NCBI GenBank assembly: GCA_022567055.1
Contig: JADFHU010000038.1
Location: 1 to 15,273 of the forward strand
Length of the DNA stretch: 15,273 nucleotides
Origin: Planctomycetota bacterium
Lineage (GTDB): Bacteria > Planctomycetota > Phycisphaerae > Sedimentisphaerales > Anaerobacaceae
Reading direction: 5' to 3'
Shown here: positions 8,436 through 14,768 of the stretch, one piece after another
Layout: every line of letters begins with the position of its first letter
Numbering within the stretch: position 1 is the stretch's first letter
Program-made: the position numbers and the translations under genes
The notes under the pieces: model-generated
The model's input: only the letters and a program-made list of their open reading frames with translations
What the model was told of the DNA's origin: nothing
Databases searched by the model: none

Positions 8436-8538
8436 TGATCCGTTGACAGTCCCAATTTCGGTTCTCTCCTGCGAGGGATGGCTACGCTCTTCATGGACAC
8501 TATTCGCGTGGCGGAAACAGGCGGGTGACTTGGTGTTG

Positions 8539-9630
8539 TTAAAGACCCGACCGGCGCCACCCCGTGTTCCAACTGCTGTAGTCTCCCGCGCCGGCACCAT
8601 TGCTAAACGGCGAAGTCTGGACACGATAGCTGTACCGGATCTCGGGCCGGCACGTCACATCGTCGAAACTGAACTCGGGCTGCCAGGGGCTAAGGGGCGA
8701 GTAGTCTGAGTCCCCGTCTGCTTTCCGGAAAACGCGATAGTGACTCGTGTAATGGGGACCATTGCAGACGGGCGACCATGTGATCCGGACCCTGTTGGCA
8801 TAGGTCCCGTCGGACGCCTGGACCGCGTTGGGCGGGGTGTTTCGGGGGCTGTATTGGACACGGATGCCTGGACGCTCCTGCTCGAGACGCGACAAGTCGG
8901 AACAGTAGGCGGCATTGTTCAGCGGGTTGTCACGCAGATCGAGTTCCACGAGGCTCGGTAGATCGAGCAGTGGAGAGATATCTGAGACCTCATTGGCACG
9001 GAGATTTATCTCGCGAACCTTGGGGAGTCCCAATAGGACGGAGACATCGCTTATCCTATTGTAATGCAGCCCGATCCTGGTCAGCTCGGTCATGTTCGCC
9101 AGCGCCGAGATGTCGGTAATCCGGTGGTTCAGCTGAATGTCCAGATGTTCGAGCTGGGTGAGCCCCGCCAGCGGGGCAATGTCGGCGACGACGTTCTTGA
9201 GAAGGACCAAGGTCTGAAGGTTGTTTAGACCCGCCAGGGGTGTGCTGTCGCTGATGTCGTTTCCGTGCAAATTGAGGTGAATCAGGTTTTTCAGTTCCCG
9301 GAGCGGCGAGAGATCTGAGATCGAATTCTGAGAGAGATTCAGACTACGGAGACGCGTCAGTCCCTGGAGGGGCGAGATCTTGGTGAGTTTTGAAAAACGC
9401 ACCCAGAGCGCTTCCAAGTTTATTGCGTACTCAAGTCCGGTCATATCTGTGATAGCCTGGTTGACAGAGAAGAGGCTCGTGAGTCCCAGCATGTCGCGGG
9501 GTATGGGATCCAAGGTCGAAAGCTCAGATTCTACTGCGGCTTTGAGCGTGGCATCCCTGAAGTGGACCGGATAGTTGTCTAGCGTGTGGTTCTCCACGGA
9601 GTCTTTCTTGCTGGCATGCGAGGTTGCACC
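8539..9630 (-). pseudogene. Decayed surface protein, downstream module: leucine-rich repeats plus fibronectin-like domain
   Basis: The frame runs from just after the in-frame TAG at 9633-9631 to a TAA at 8541-8539. An isolated ORF could start at GTG 9597 (352 residues) but would have no signal peptide, so it is read here as the continuation of the upstream fragment. Residues right after the TAG (G-A-T-S-H-A-S) still match the G-G-T-S-Q-A-S closing motif of the left-edge gene. Next come an LRR cap (R-D-A-T-L-K-A-A-V-E), seven or eight 22-residue internalin-like repeats (for example L-I-H-L-N-L-H-G-N-D-I-S-D), and a fibronectin-like domain starting P-P-N-A-V-Q-A-S-D-G-T-Y. The protein stops after Y-S-S-W-N-T-G-W-R-R-S-G-L, where the left-edge gene continues into a beta-helix. 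A frameshift or truncation therefore also affects this end; the bases below 8539 show no recognisable beta-helix in any frame. Confidence 0.75.
9134..9168 (-). repeat. LRR repeat block, copy in downstream module
   Basis: A 35-base stretch differing at one position from 10633-10667. It encodes the same LRR segment (L-T-x-L-E-H-L-D-I). Blocks like this make the locus prone to recombination. Confidence 0.8.
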
Positions 9631-10569
9631 CTAGGCCCCCATGCTGACAATACCGCCATTGGGAAGGGGTTCAGAGGCGACCGACGCGTCTGGATCCCCA
9701 GCATTGATGCAGGGGCTGGTGACCTGGTCCTGCACCCAGGCCCGACCCTTGGGATCCCATCGGCCTATCTGAGAGTGAAGATGGTAATCGCCCGGGATCC
9801 ATGCGCCATCGGCCCATCGGCCCGGTTGCACGAATAGAGGCTGCAACTGCGTGTTGCCCGGTCTCTCTGTGGCTGAATCTGTTGCAGGGAAACCCGTCTG
9901 GTTCACGTTGCTGTATCTTACTGACAGGCTACCGGTTCCCACCGTGACGAGTTCGTTGGGGCCGTTGTCCCAGACGATGCAGTTGGCCATGGCGACGTGG
10001 CTCCCAATAGCGATGATAGGGCTGGCGAGGTTGTTGGCAATCGTACAGTTCGTGATCACGGCGTTGCTATCAATACAGAAGACAGTTCCCGAAAGGGCAA
10101 GGTCGTCCACGACCTGGTGTCCGACGATGACGCAATGGGAGATGACCGGTTGACTCCGGTCGCAGTATATTGCGCCGGCCAAATCGTCGGCCCCTCCTGT
10201 CACGATAAACCCTGTCAGCTCTCCCCCCCCTTCGGGGCTGTTGACGAAGCTAACGGCAGTTCCCAGCGAGTTGGCGTCAATCACGGGAAACGGGTGTTGC
10301 GTGTTAGGGTCATCGGGATCGATGCCGGTAATGGTCACGTCCTTGTTCGCCACGATGAGCGTTTCCCAGTAGGTGCCGCTCCTCACGAAAACCAGATCCC
10401 CGTCAAGTGTCGCGTCAATCCCTTCTTGAATGCGATCGAAGGGGTGCTGGGGCGAACTGTCTTCCAGAGGATCGCTGAGGGAGGGCGTCAGCGGCCCCCC
10501 CGGATCGAGATCACCGTCATCGTCGACATAGAGTGTCCGCTGGGCTGCCGCGGCCTCGCAGCGCGCCAC
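9631..10569 (-). pseudogene. Decayed surface protein, parallel beta-helix fragment ending at TAG
   Basis: The frame opens near a GTG at 10569 that has no role as a start: the coding homology enters from the LRR fragment upstream, which lies in another frame. The fragment begins with T-L-Y-V-D-D-D-G-D-L-D and runs through H-P-F-D-R-I-Q-E-G-I, V-T-I-T-G-I-D-P-D-D-P, V-I-S-H-C-V-I-V-G, V-I-T-N-C-T-I-A-N-N, P-G-D-Y-H-L, S-P-C-I-N-A-G-D-P and M-G-A. All are co-linear with the left-edge gene (1-1244). Where that gene has Y in M-G-A-Y-G-G-T, this copy has TAG, and homologous residues continue in frame afterwards, so the TAG is a nonsense change and not the natural end. Beta-helix rungs look otherwise healthy, which suggests recent decay. 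A short isolated protein from here would lack a signal peptide. Confidence 0.75.
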
Positions 10570-10928
10570 CCTCTGGTGCGCCTGTAATCCCCGGCGTCGG
10601 CCCCGTTACTAAACGGGGACATCTGAACCCGATGAATGTCCAGATGTTCGAGCTTGGTGAGCCCCGCAAGTGGCGAGATGTCGGAAACCCTGTTCTTGAG
10701 CAGAACCAACGTTTCCAAATTGTGCAGGCCTGCCAGCGGAGTAATGTCGCTGAAGTCGTTGCCGTGCAGGTTCAAGTTGACAAGATTCGTCAGACCGGAC
10801 AGAGGAGAGAGGTCCTCAATGGTGTTCTGGGAGAGATCCAGGGCTCTCAGCCCGGTCAGTCCCGCGAGAGGGGAGATGTCGGTCAGCTCTGTGAAGCGAC
10901 TCTTGAGGGAAATAAGATTTACTGAATA
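10488..10928 (-). pseudogene. Decayed surface protein, LRR fragment with internal deletion
   Basis: This frame directly continues the signal-peptide fragment beyond its TAA (10931-10929). It reads Y-S-V-N-L-I-S-L-K-S-R-F-T-E-L-T and then 22-residue leucine-rich repeats such as L-D-L-S-Q-N-T-I-E-D-L-S-P-L. At L-E-H-L-D-I-H (about 10632-10634) it jumps to R-V-Q-M-S-P-F-S-N-G, which in the downstream module (8539-9630) lies about 190 residues later, at the end of the fibronectin-like domain. The remaining repeats and most of that domain are deleted in frame. Somewhere between about 10585 and 10552 a frameshift then moves the coding sense into the beta-helix frame; the tail of this frame to 10488 is nonsense. 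Confidence 0.7.
10633..10667 (-). repeat. LRR repeat block, copy at the deletion edge
   Basis: It differs at one position from 9134-9168. The homology between the two modules stops at the low-coordinate edge of this block, which is where the internal deletion of the upstream module begins. Confidence 0.8.
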
Positions 10929-11132
10929 TTAAAGACCTGTTAAATCCTTAATAGGCTTGCTGCGTAACTGGAGACTGGTCAACGCAAGCATGTCATCAGC
11001 CGTTGGATCCACAATCCAGACCTCCTCCTCCAGCGTGGCCTTGAGTGTCGCGTCCGGGATGTAAACCGGCTCTCCCGCCCAGGCGGGTATGGCGCACATG
11101 ATCAACAACACAGAAACGCCTATCAAAACCAT
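10929..11132 (-). pseudogene. Decayed surface protein, 5' end: signal peptide and LRR cap
   Basis: The ATG at 11132 has a GGAGG ribosome site nine bases upstream; an ATG ten codons earlier (11162) is an alternative. The first ~21 residues are a clear signal peptide (M-V-L-I-G-V-S-V-L-L-I-M-C-A-I-P-A-W-A, cleavage near A-G-E). Then comes the N-terminal LRR cap, I-P-D-A-T-L-K-A-T-L-E-E-E to P-I-K-D-L-T-G-L. TAA at 10931-10929 stops it exactly where the downstream paralogue has Glu (T-G-L-E-Y), and homology continues in frame with Y-S-V-N-L. A single GAA-to-TAA change explains this. A secreted product of about 67 residues is all that could be made without readthrough. Signal peptide, ribosome site and a candidate promoter are all intact. 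Confidence 0.75.
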
Positions 11133-11246
11133 CTTTTCGGGCCTCCAGGAAAGGTCTCTCATGCACACACAACGCCATGGAGATCTATCCCGCTTCACGC
11201 AATGAATACAGAATGTGTAACTTGCCAATGTTGATACACGAATAGA

Positions 11247-11275
11247 AGTATACAAACTTTTCGAGTTTCAGGCAA
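11247..11275 (-). promoter_or_regulatory. Candidate promoter of the decayed LRR surface-protein locus
   Basis: On the minus strand, -35 TTGCCT (11275-11270) and -10 TATACT (11252-11247) with a 17-base spacer precede the ATG at 11132 by about 110 bases. The -10 matches five of six consensus bases and the -35 four of six. The -35 lies inside the first unit of the 22-bp direct repeat. Confidence 0.4.
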
Positions 11276-11304
11276 TGCGTTTGCGAGTTTCAGGAAATGC
11301 GGTT
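11261..11304. repeat. Two tandem 22-bp direct repeats at a promoter
   Basis: Units 11261-11282 and 11283-11304 match at 19 of 22 positions; the shared core is CGAGTTTCAGG, then C or A, then AATGCG. The period equals about two helical turns, so both units face the same side of the DNA. The position over and upstream of the -35 of the candidate promoter fits an operator for a regulator of the LRR locus. No protein is assigned. Confidence 0.6.
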
Positions 11305-11431
11305 TAGCGTGGCCAATCATTCGCTCCAGCTAGGGCCAGAAGATTTCAAAAAACATGGGAATTGCTATCTGTTGCCAGTGCCCCGGAGAAGAACATGCAC
11401 AGGACTGCAAAGAATGTTGTGGTTCGACTGT

Positions 11432-11447
11432 TGTTCCACGTGGAACA
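11432..11447. promoter_or_regulatory. parS site 1 (ParB-binding palindrome)
   Basis: TGTTCCACGTGGAACA is a perfect 16-bp palindrome that fits the bacterial chromosomal parS consensus TGTTnCACGTGnAACA. It lies 420 bases upstream of the parB start. Confidence 0.93.
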
Positions 11448-11680
11448 CCTGGCCACAAGAGTGGCTCAAACCCGGCATGCTCCATTGGGAAAAATTCTCA
11501 CCGACTTCCCGTTTTGATCCCGTCCGCTCGGAACTTGCGGAAATGGATGCGTGTTCTCCATCTGGGCCACTGACCCTTCGTCTAGAAAACCGCGTTATTT
11601 CGGCTCGGTTCATTTCGGGGAAACGTTTCCGATCGTTGTCGTGATCCCAATTGAAACTAGTGAATTGCGATAATTCGGTG

Positions 11681-11700
11681 AGTGTTCCACGTGGAACACT
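11681..11700. promoter_or_regulatory. parS site 2 (ParB-binding palindrome, extended)
   Basis: The core 11683-11698 is identical to site 1, and the palindrome extends two further bases on each side, giving 20 perfect base pairs. It is 251 bases from site 1, centre to centre, and ends 167 bases before the parB start. Confidence 0.94.
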
Positions 11701-11728
11701 CAACTCGGAACAGAACCCGAAATGGAAC

Positions 11729-11744
11729 TGTTCCACATGGAGCA
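11729..11744. promoter_or_regulatory. parS-like site 3, degenerate
   Basis: TGTTCCACATGGAGCA matches sites 1 and 2 at 14 of 16 positions; the central CG becomes CA and one base of the right arm differs. It lies 46 bases after site 2. Given the altered centre it may bind ParB weakly or not at all. Confidence 0.55.
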
Positions 11745-11866
11745 ACTCGCTACGAGTGCCCAATTCTCCCAAAATTGGACAAAACGGTGGTTTTTTTTCC
11801 CTGATTAGGTATGATGGACAGACTGTACAGCAGGCTAGGAAAAGGGCATCAAGCAAGGAGTGCGCC

Positions 11867-12817
11867 ATGACCGAAAAGATTTCTGCAAAACCACGACATC
11901 TCGGAAGGGGACTAGAAGCCCTAATGGGTCCTATAACAAGCCCGCCGGAATCATTTGCCCTCGCGACCGGGGGTCGTCAAGAGGGTTCCGGTCAATCCAC
12001 GGACAAACACATACGAACCATTGCTTTTGAGGTTCCACTAGAGTCGGTATCGGCAAATCCGTTCCAGGCACGAACAACCTGGAACGAAGAGAAGCTGAGC
12101 GAGTTGGCCCAATCCATCGAGGCGAACGGTCTTGTTCAACCGGTTGTCTTACGAAAGACCCCCACGGGCTATCAACTCATAGCTGGCGAGCGACGGTTTC
12201 GCGCTTACCAAAAACTAGGCAAAAGAACGATCCCTGCGTTGGTACGAGACGCGACCGAGGAGCAGATGTTCGAACTCTCCCTGGTGGAGAACATCCATCG
12301 ATCGGATCTGAATCCAGTCGAAAGGGCGAAGGCTTACAGGAGCTACATCAGCCAGTTTGAGCTGACACAGACAGAGGCCGCCAATCGACTAGGAGAAGAT
12401 CGTTCAGTTTTATCTAACCTATTGCGTATACTAGAGTTACCTATAGATCTACAGCAACTTTTGGCTGGGGGACAGTTAAGCATGGGACACGCGAAAGCGA
12501 TCCTGGCACTGCCAACAGAGCAACTGAGAAGAAGGTTGGCCAACCGCGCGTTGGCAGGGCGCTTGAGCGTCCGAGATGTCGAATCGATGGTGAGGGCGAC
12601 ACTCGAGGGAGAGACCTCCCCGGCAGCGACGCCACCACCCCAAGCTCCCCACATCCAAGAAATGGAGGGGAAGCTGTCGAGGCATCTGGGGACGCGGGTA
12701 AGCATAAAGGCCCGCAAGGGCGGACACCGGGGAAAACTGGTGATCGAATTCCAATCGCTTGACGAATTTGACCATTTGTTGAAAATGATGGGTGTGCAGT
12801 CCGAGCAGGAACTGTAA
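11867..12817 (+). CDS. parB: Chromosome-partitioning protein ParB
   Basis: The 316-residue product binds parS, loads as a CTP-dependent clamp and spreads to form the partition complex that acts with ParA. The ATG at 11867 follows AAGGAG by six bases, and the protein opens in typical ParB fashion with R-H-L-G-R-G-L-E-A-L-M-G, the ParA-contacting N-terminus. The ParB/Srx CTPase domain has N-P-F-Q-A-R, G-L-V-Q-P-V-V-L-R, G-E-R-R-F-R-A (107-113) and E-N-I-H-R-S-D-L-N-P-V-E; His takes the place usually held by Gln. A helix-turn-helix follows (T-Q-T-E-A-A-N-R-L-G-E-D-R-S-V-L-S-N-L), then G-H-A-K-A-I-L-A-L, and a C-terminal dimerisation domain. The frame is open further upstream to 11651, but that would run through a parS-like site and lacks a ribosome site. 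No parA is adjacent, which is unusual. parS sites just upstream suggest ParB may influence its own expression. Confidence 0.96.
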   Translation: MTEKISAKPRHLGRGLEALMGPITSPPESFALATGGRQEGSGQSTDKHIRTIAFEVPLESVSANPFQARTTWNEEKLSELAQSIEANGLVQPVVLRKTPTGYQLIAGERRFRAYQKLGKRTIPALVRDATEEQMFELSLVENIHRSDLNPVERAKAYRSYISQFELTQTEAANRLGEDRSVLSNLLRILELPIDLQQLLAGGQLSMGHAKAILALPTEQLRRRLANRALAGRLSVRDVESMVRATLEGETSPAATPPPQAPHIQEMEGKLSRHLGTRVSIKARKGGHRGKLVIEFQSLDEFDHLLKMMGVQSEQEL

Positions 12818-12861
12818 AATGTCTCAACAAAGATCGTGGAAGAGTTGAAAGGGCCCTAACG

Positions 12862-13785
12862 ATGAGAATAATTGGTTTCGTCATAGCACTAGTCTGTCTG
12901 TTCGCTCCAGCCGCATTGGGCCAACCTAATTCACCACCTCCCGATCCATACGACGAGTCGGTGCCCGAATCTCCGGCAGGGGAGCTGGCGCAGGACGGCC
13001 AGTCGGCCGTCGATGCCATCCTGGCAGACCCGTCTGTCGCACAGCAGGATTTGGAAAAATACGGCGACCTGAAAGAGACTGTTCGCAGCGTCGCAAAGGC
13101 GGCTTCGAGCGAGCGGAGCGCGTGGCTCTCCCGCCAGGTGACCAGCCGCGGACGCCTGGTGAAGGCGCTGCAGAAGCAGCTCGCCATGGAGCTATCCGCC
13201 ATGAGCGCAGCCGCAAAAGCCGAGAAAGCTGCCAACACGGTCGAAACCATCGAGGACTTTGCGCAGTGGTTCGACCGCAAGATGGAATACACGGCCACCA
13301 AGGCTCGACAGGCGAGAGCAGATGCAGCGAGGGCAAGCAGAGCGAGCAGGACCCAGGAGGGGCCGGGGGCGACTAATTCTCGTCGCTCATCGCGTTCACG
13401 GTCACGAGCCGCGACAGAGCCGGAAGGGCCGCAGGCGCCTGCCTTCGCTGCGCCACCCGAGAAAACCCCCGACGACCTCGAATTCGAGAGTGATGTGACC
13501 CAATGGCTGCAAGCAGCCGCCACTGACAATGGCCAACTCTGCCTCGCCGAGAACCAGAAAATACTGAGCGAATATGGGCTCATCTATCGAAAGGCCGAGG
13601 AAGAAGAGGCGGAGAAATCGAAGGTCTTGGTAGCGTCTCTGATTCTGCTGAGGAACGAGAGAGTGCTGAGTATTCAGGCGGCCCTGGAAAAACGGCGCAC
13701 GCGGGCAGCCCAAAACCCAGGTGCTGTGGATGCCGGCACGGGAACACGTGGACGACGCTCGGCACGACGCCCTAGTCGGTACTAA
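12862..13785 (+). CDS. Secreted coiled-coil, basic protein of unknown function
   Basis: The 307-residue protein starts at ATG 12862 with an AAAGGG-type ribosome site, 44 bases after parB, so it is probably co-transcribed. Residues 1-20 form a signal peptide (M-R-I-I-G-F-V-I-A-L-V-C-L-F-A-P-A-A-L-G before Q). The mature protein has a Pro/Asp/Glu-rich start, a long Ala/Lys/Glu-rich helical segment around 70-155 likely to form a coiled coil, then an Arg/Ser-rich low-complexity stretch (about 155-190), a second helical region (about 205-285) and a basic C-terminus rich in Arg. I recognise no family. A periplasmic or envelope-associated structural or nucleic-acid-binding role is conceivable from the composition only. 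Its placement behind parB does not by itself imply a role in segregation, since the product appears to be exported. Confidence 0.85.
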   Translation: MRIIGFVIALVCLFAPAALGQPNSPPPDPYDESVPESPAGELAQDGQSAVDAILADPSVAQQDLEKYGDLKETVRSVAKAASSERSAWLSRQVTSRGRLVKALQKQLAMELSAMSAAAKAEKAANTVETIEDFAQWFDRKMEYTATKARQARADAARASRASRTQEGPGATNSRRSSRSRSRAATEPEGPQAPAFAAPPEKTPDDLEFESDVTQWLQAAATDNGQLCLAENQKILSEYGLIYRKAEEEEAEKSKVLVASLILLRNERVLSIQAALEKRRTRAAQNPGAVDAGTGTRGRRSARRPSRY

Positions 13786-13819
13786 GGCGGTATATAGCCG
13801 GGACGCTCAAACGGTTGAA

Positions 13820-14680
13820 TCACTTGCGGCAGTAGTCGATGAGCCGCGCAATTTCGCTCCGCAACTGACTCCGTGGGACGATCATGTCTACGAAGCCATG
13901 CTCCAATAGGAATTCCGCGGTCTGAAAGCTCTCGGGCAATTCCACACCGATGGTTTCGGCGATGGTCCGCCGTCCGGCAAACGCGATCAGGGCCTCGGGC
14001 TCCGCAAGGGTCACATCGCCGAGCATGGCAAAGCTTGCGGTCACACCTCCCGCCGTCGGGTCAGTCAAGACCGTAATAAACAGGCCCCCGAGATCGGAAA
14101 AGCGGGCCAATGCTGCGGCAGTCTTGGCCATCTGTCCCAGGGAGACCACCCCCTCATGCATCCTGGCGCCCCCGGACGCACAGACCGCCACCAAGGGCAG
14201 GCTGGCCTCCACGGCCAAATCGACGGCGGCACAAAACTTCTCGCCAACCACCGCGCCCATGGATCCCATCAGGAAGTAAGGTTCCATCACGGTGAGGGCC
14301 ACGCCACGCCCCTTGACAAACGCCCTACCGGCCCGCAGGGCCTCCGACTGCCCTGATGCCTTTACGTCCGAGTCCGCCCGCTTCTTGTACGTTGTCCCCC
14401 GAAACGCGAAAGAGAGCGGATCGTTTGAACGCAGATCCGGCAACATCTCCTGGAAAGACCCCTCGTCGACCAGCGTATTAATCCGGACATCTGAATCGCA
14501 ACGGAAATGATGGTTGCACTCCGGGCAAACATTTAAGTTGTCACGCACAGTGCTCTTATAGAGCATTCGCTCGCATTTGCCGCAGCGCATCCACAGCCCG
14601 TCCGGCATCTCCTTGCGGGGCTTCAGGGAGTAACCATTCCACTTGGATTTCGCTGTCTTGGGCTCTGTCTTTGCAGGCAT
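13820..14680 (-). CDS. accD: Acetyl-CoA carboxylase carboxyltransferase, beta subunit
   Basis: The 286-residue protein is the normal length for AccD, which with AccA transfers the carboxyl group from carboxybiotin to acetyl-CoA to make malonyl-CoA for fatty-acid synthesis. The N-terminal zinc ribbon is complete: Cys33, Cys36, Cys52 and Cys55 in C-G-K-C and C-P-E-C. The crotonase-fold part keeps S-F-Q-E-M, N-D-P-L-S-F, F-L-M-G-S-M-G-A-V-V-G-E-K, A-S-G-G-A-R-M-H-E-G (His where Gln is common), L-T-D-P-T-A-G-G-V-T-A-S-F-A-M-L-G-D, and F-A-G-R-R-T-I-A-E-T. The ATG at 14680 has no strong ribosome site. The gene converges on the secreted coiled-coil gene with 34 bases between, in which I see no terminator. 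It follows rpe by 88 bases but has its own promoter. Confidence 0.97.
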   Translation of the reverse strand: MPAKTEPKTAKSKWNGYSLKPRKEMPDGLWMRCGKCERMLYKSTVRDNLNVCPECNHHFRCDSDVRINTLVDEGSFQEMLPDLRSNDPLSFAFRGTTYKKRADSDVKASGQSEALRAGRAFVKGRGVALTVMEPYFLMGSMGAVVGEKFCAAVDLAVEASLPLVAVCASGGARMHEGVVSLGQMAKTAAALARFSDLGGLFITVLTDPTAGGVTASFAMLGDVTLAEPEALIAFAGRRTIAETIGVELPESFQTAEFLLEHGFVDMIVPRSQLRSEIARLIDYCRK

Positions 14681-14733
14681 GATGGGTATTCTTGTCGCTA
14701 CGCCTAGGCAAGCATGATTACCGCAAACGTCTC

Positions 14734-14762
14734 ATTATATAAGGACCAGGGGTTGCTTTCCA
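14734..14762 (-). promoter_or_regulatory. Candidate accD promoter
   Basis: On the minus strand, a consensus -10 TATAAT (14739-14734) lies 17 bases from -35 TGGAAA (14762-14757, four of six). It sits wholly within the 88-base gap between rpe and accD and would give a leader of about 45-50 bases. Confidence 0.55.
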
Positions 14763-14768
14763 GCGAAA

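Larger units (their letters stand above)
11133..11866. other. Non-coding parS/regulatory region between the decayed LRR locus and parB
   Basis: A 734-base gap between divergently oriented genes. From left to right it holds the leader and candidate promoter of the decayed locus, a 2 x 22 bp direct repeat, and three ParB-binding-type palindromes. ORFs crossing it on both strands run through the palindromes, lack good ribosome sites and resemble nothing I know. I find no DnaA-box cluster and no parA remnant. A -10-like TATGAT at 11810-11815 could serve parB, but no good -35 goes with it. Confidence 0.7.

Noticed and set aside
8364..8624. 86-codon minus-strand frame reaching into the end of the fibronectin-like fragment
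   Set aside because: Its first part is the out-of-frame reading of the fragment, and the rest shows no beta-helix homology. G-R-V-F-N-N faintly recalls the R-V-F-F-V-N-N of the left-edge gene but is too short to prove a frameshift.
11355..11573. Small Cys-rich frame (C-C-Q-C-P-G, C-K-E-C-C) in the parS region
   Set aside because: The Cys pattern is tempting, but there is no ribosome site, it runs through parS site 1, and only the first third is Cys-rich.
11651..11866. Upstream extension of parB from TTG 11651
   Set aside because: It runs through parS sites 2 and 3; the ATG at 11867 has AAGGAG at good spacing and a typical ParB N-terminus.
11365..11868. 167-codon minus-strand frame in the parS region
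   Set aside because: It contains the parS palindromes and has no ribosome site or recognisable domain.
12441..13583. 380-codon open frame on the minus strand across parB and the next gene
   Set aside because: It spans two well-supported genes and their gap, and its translation is low-complexity antisense.
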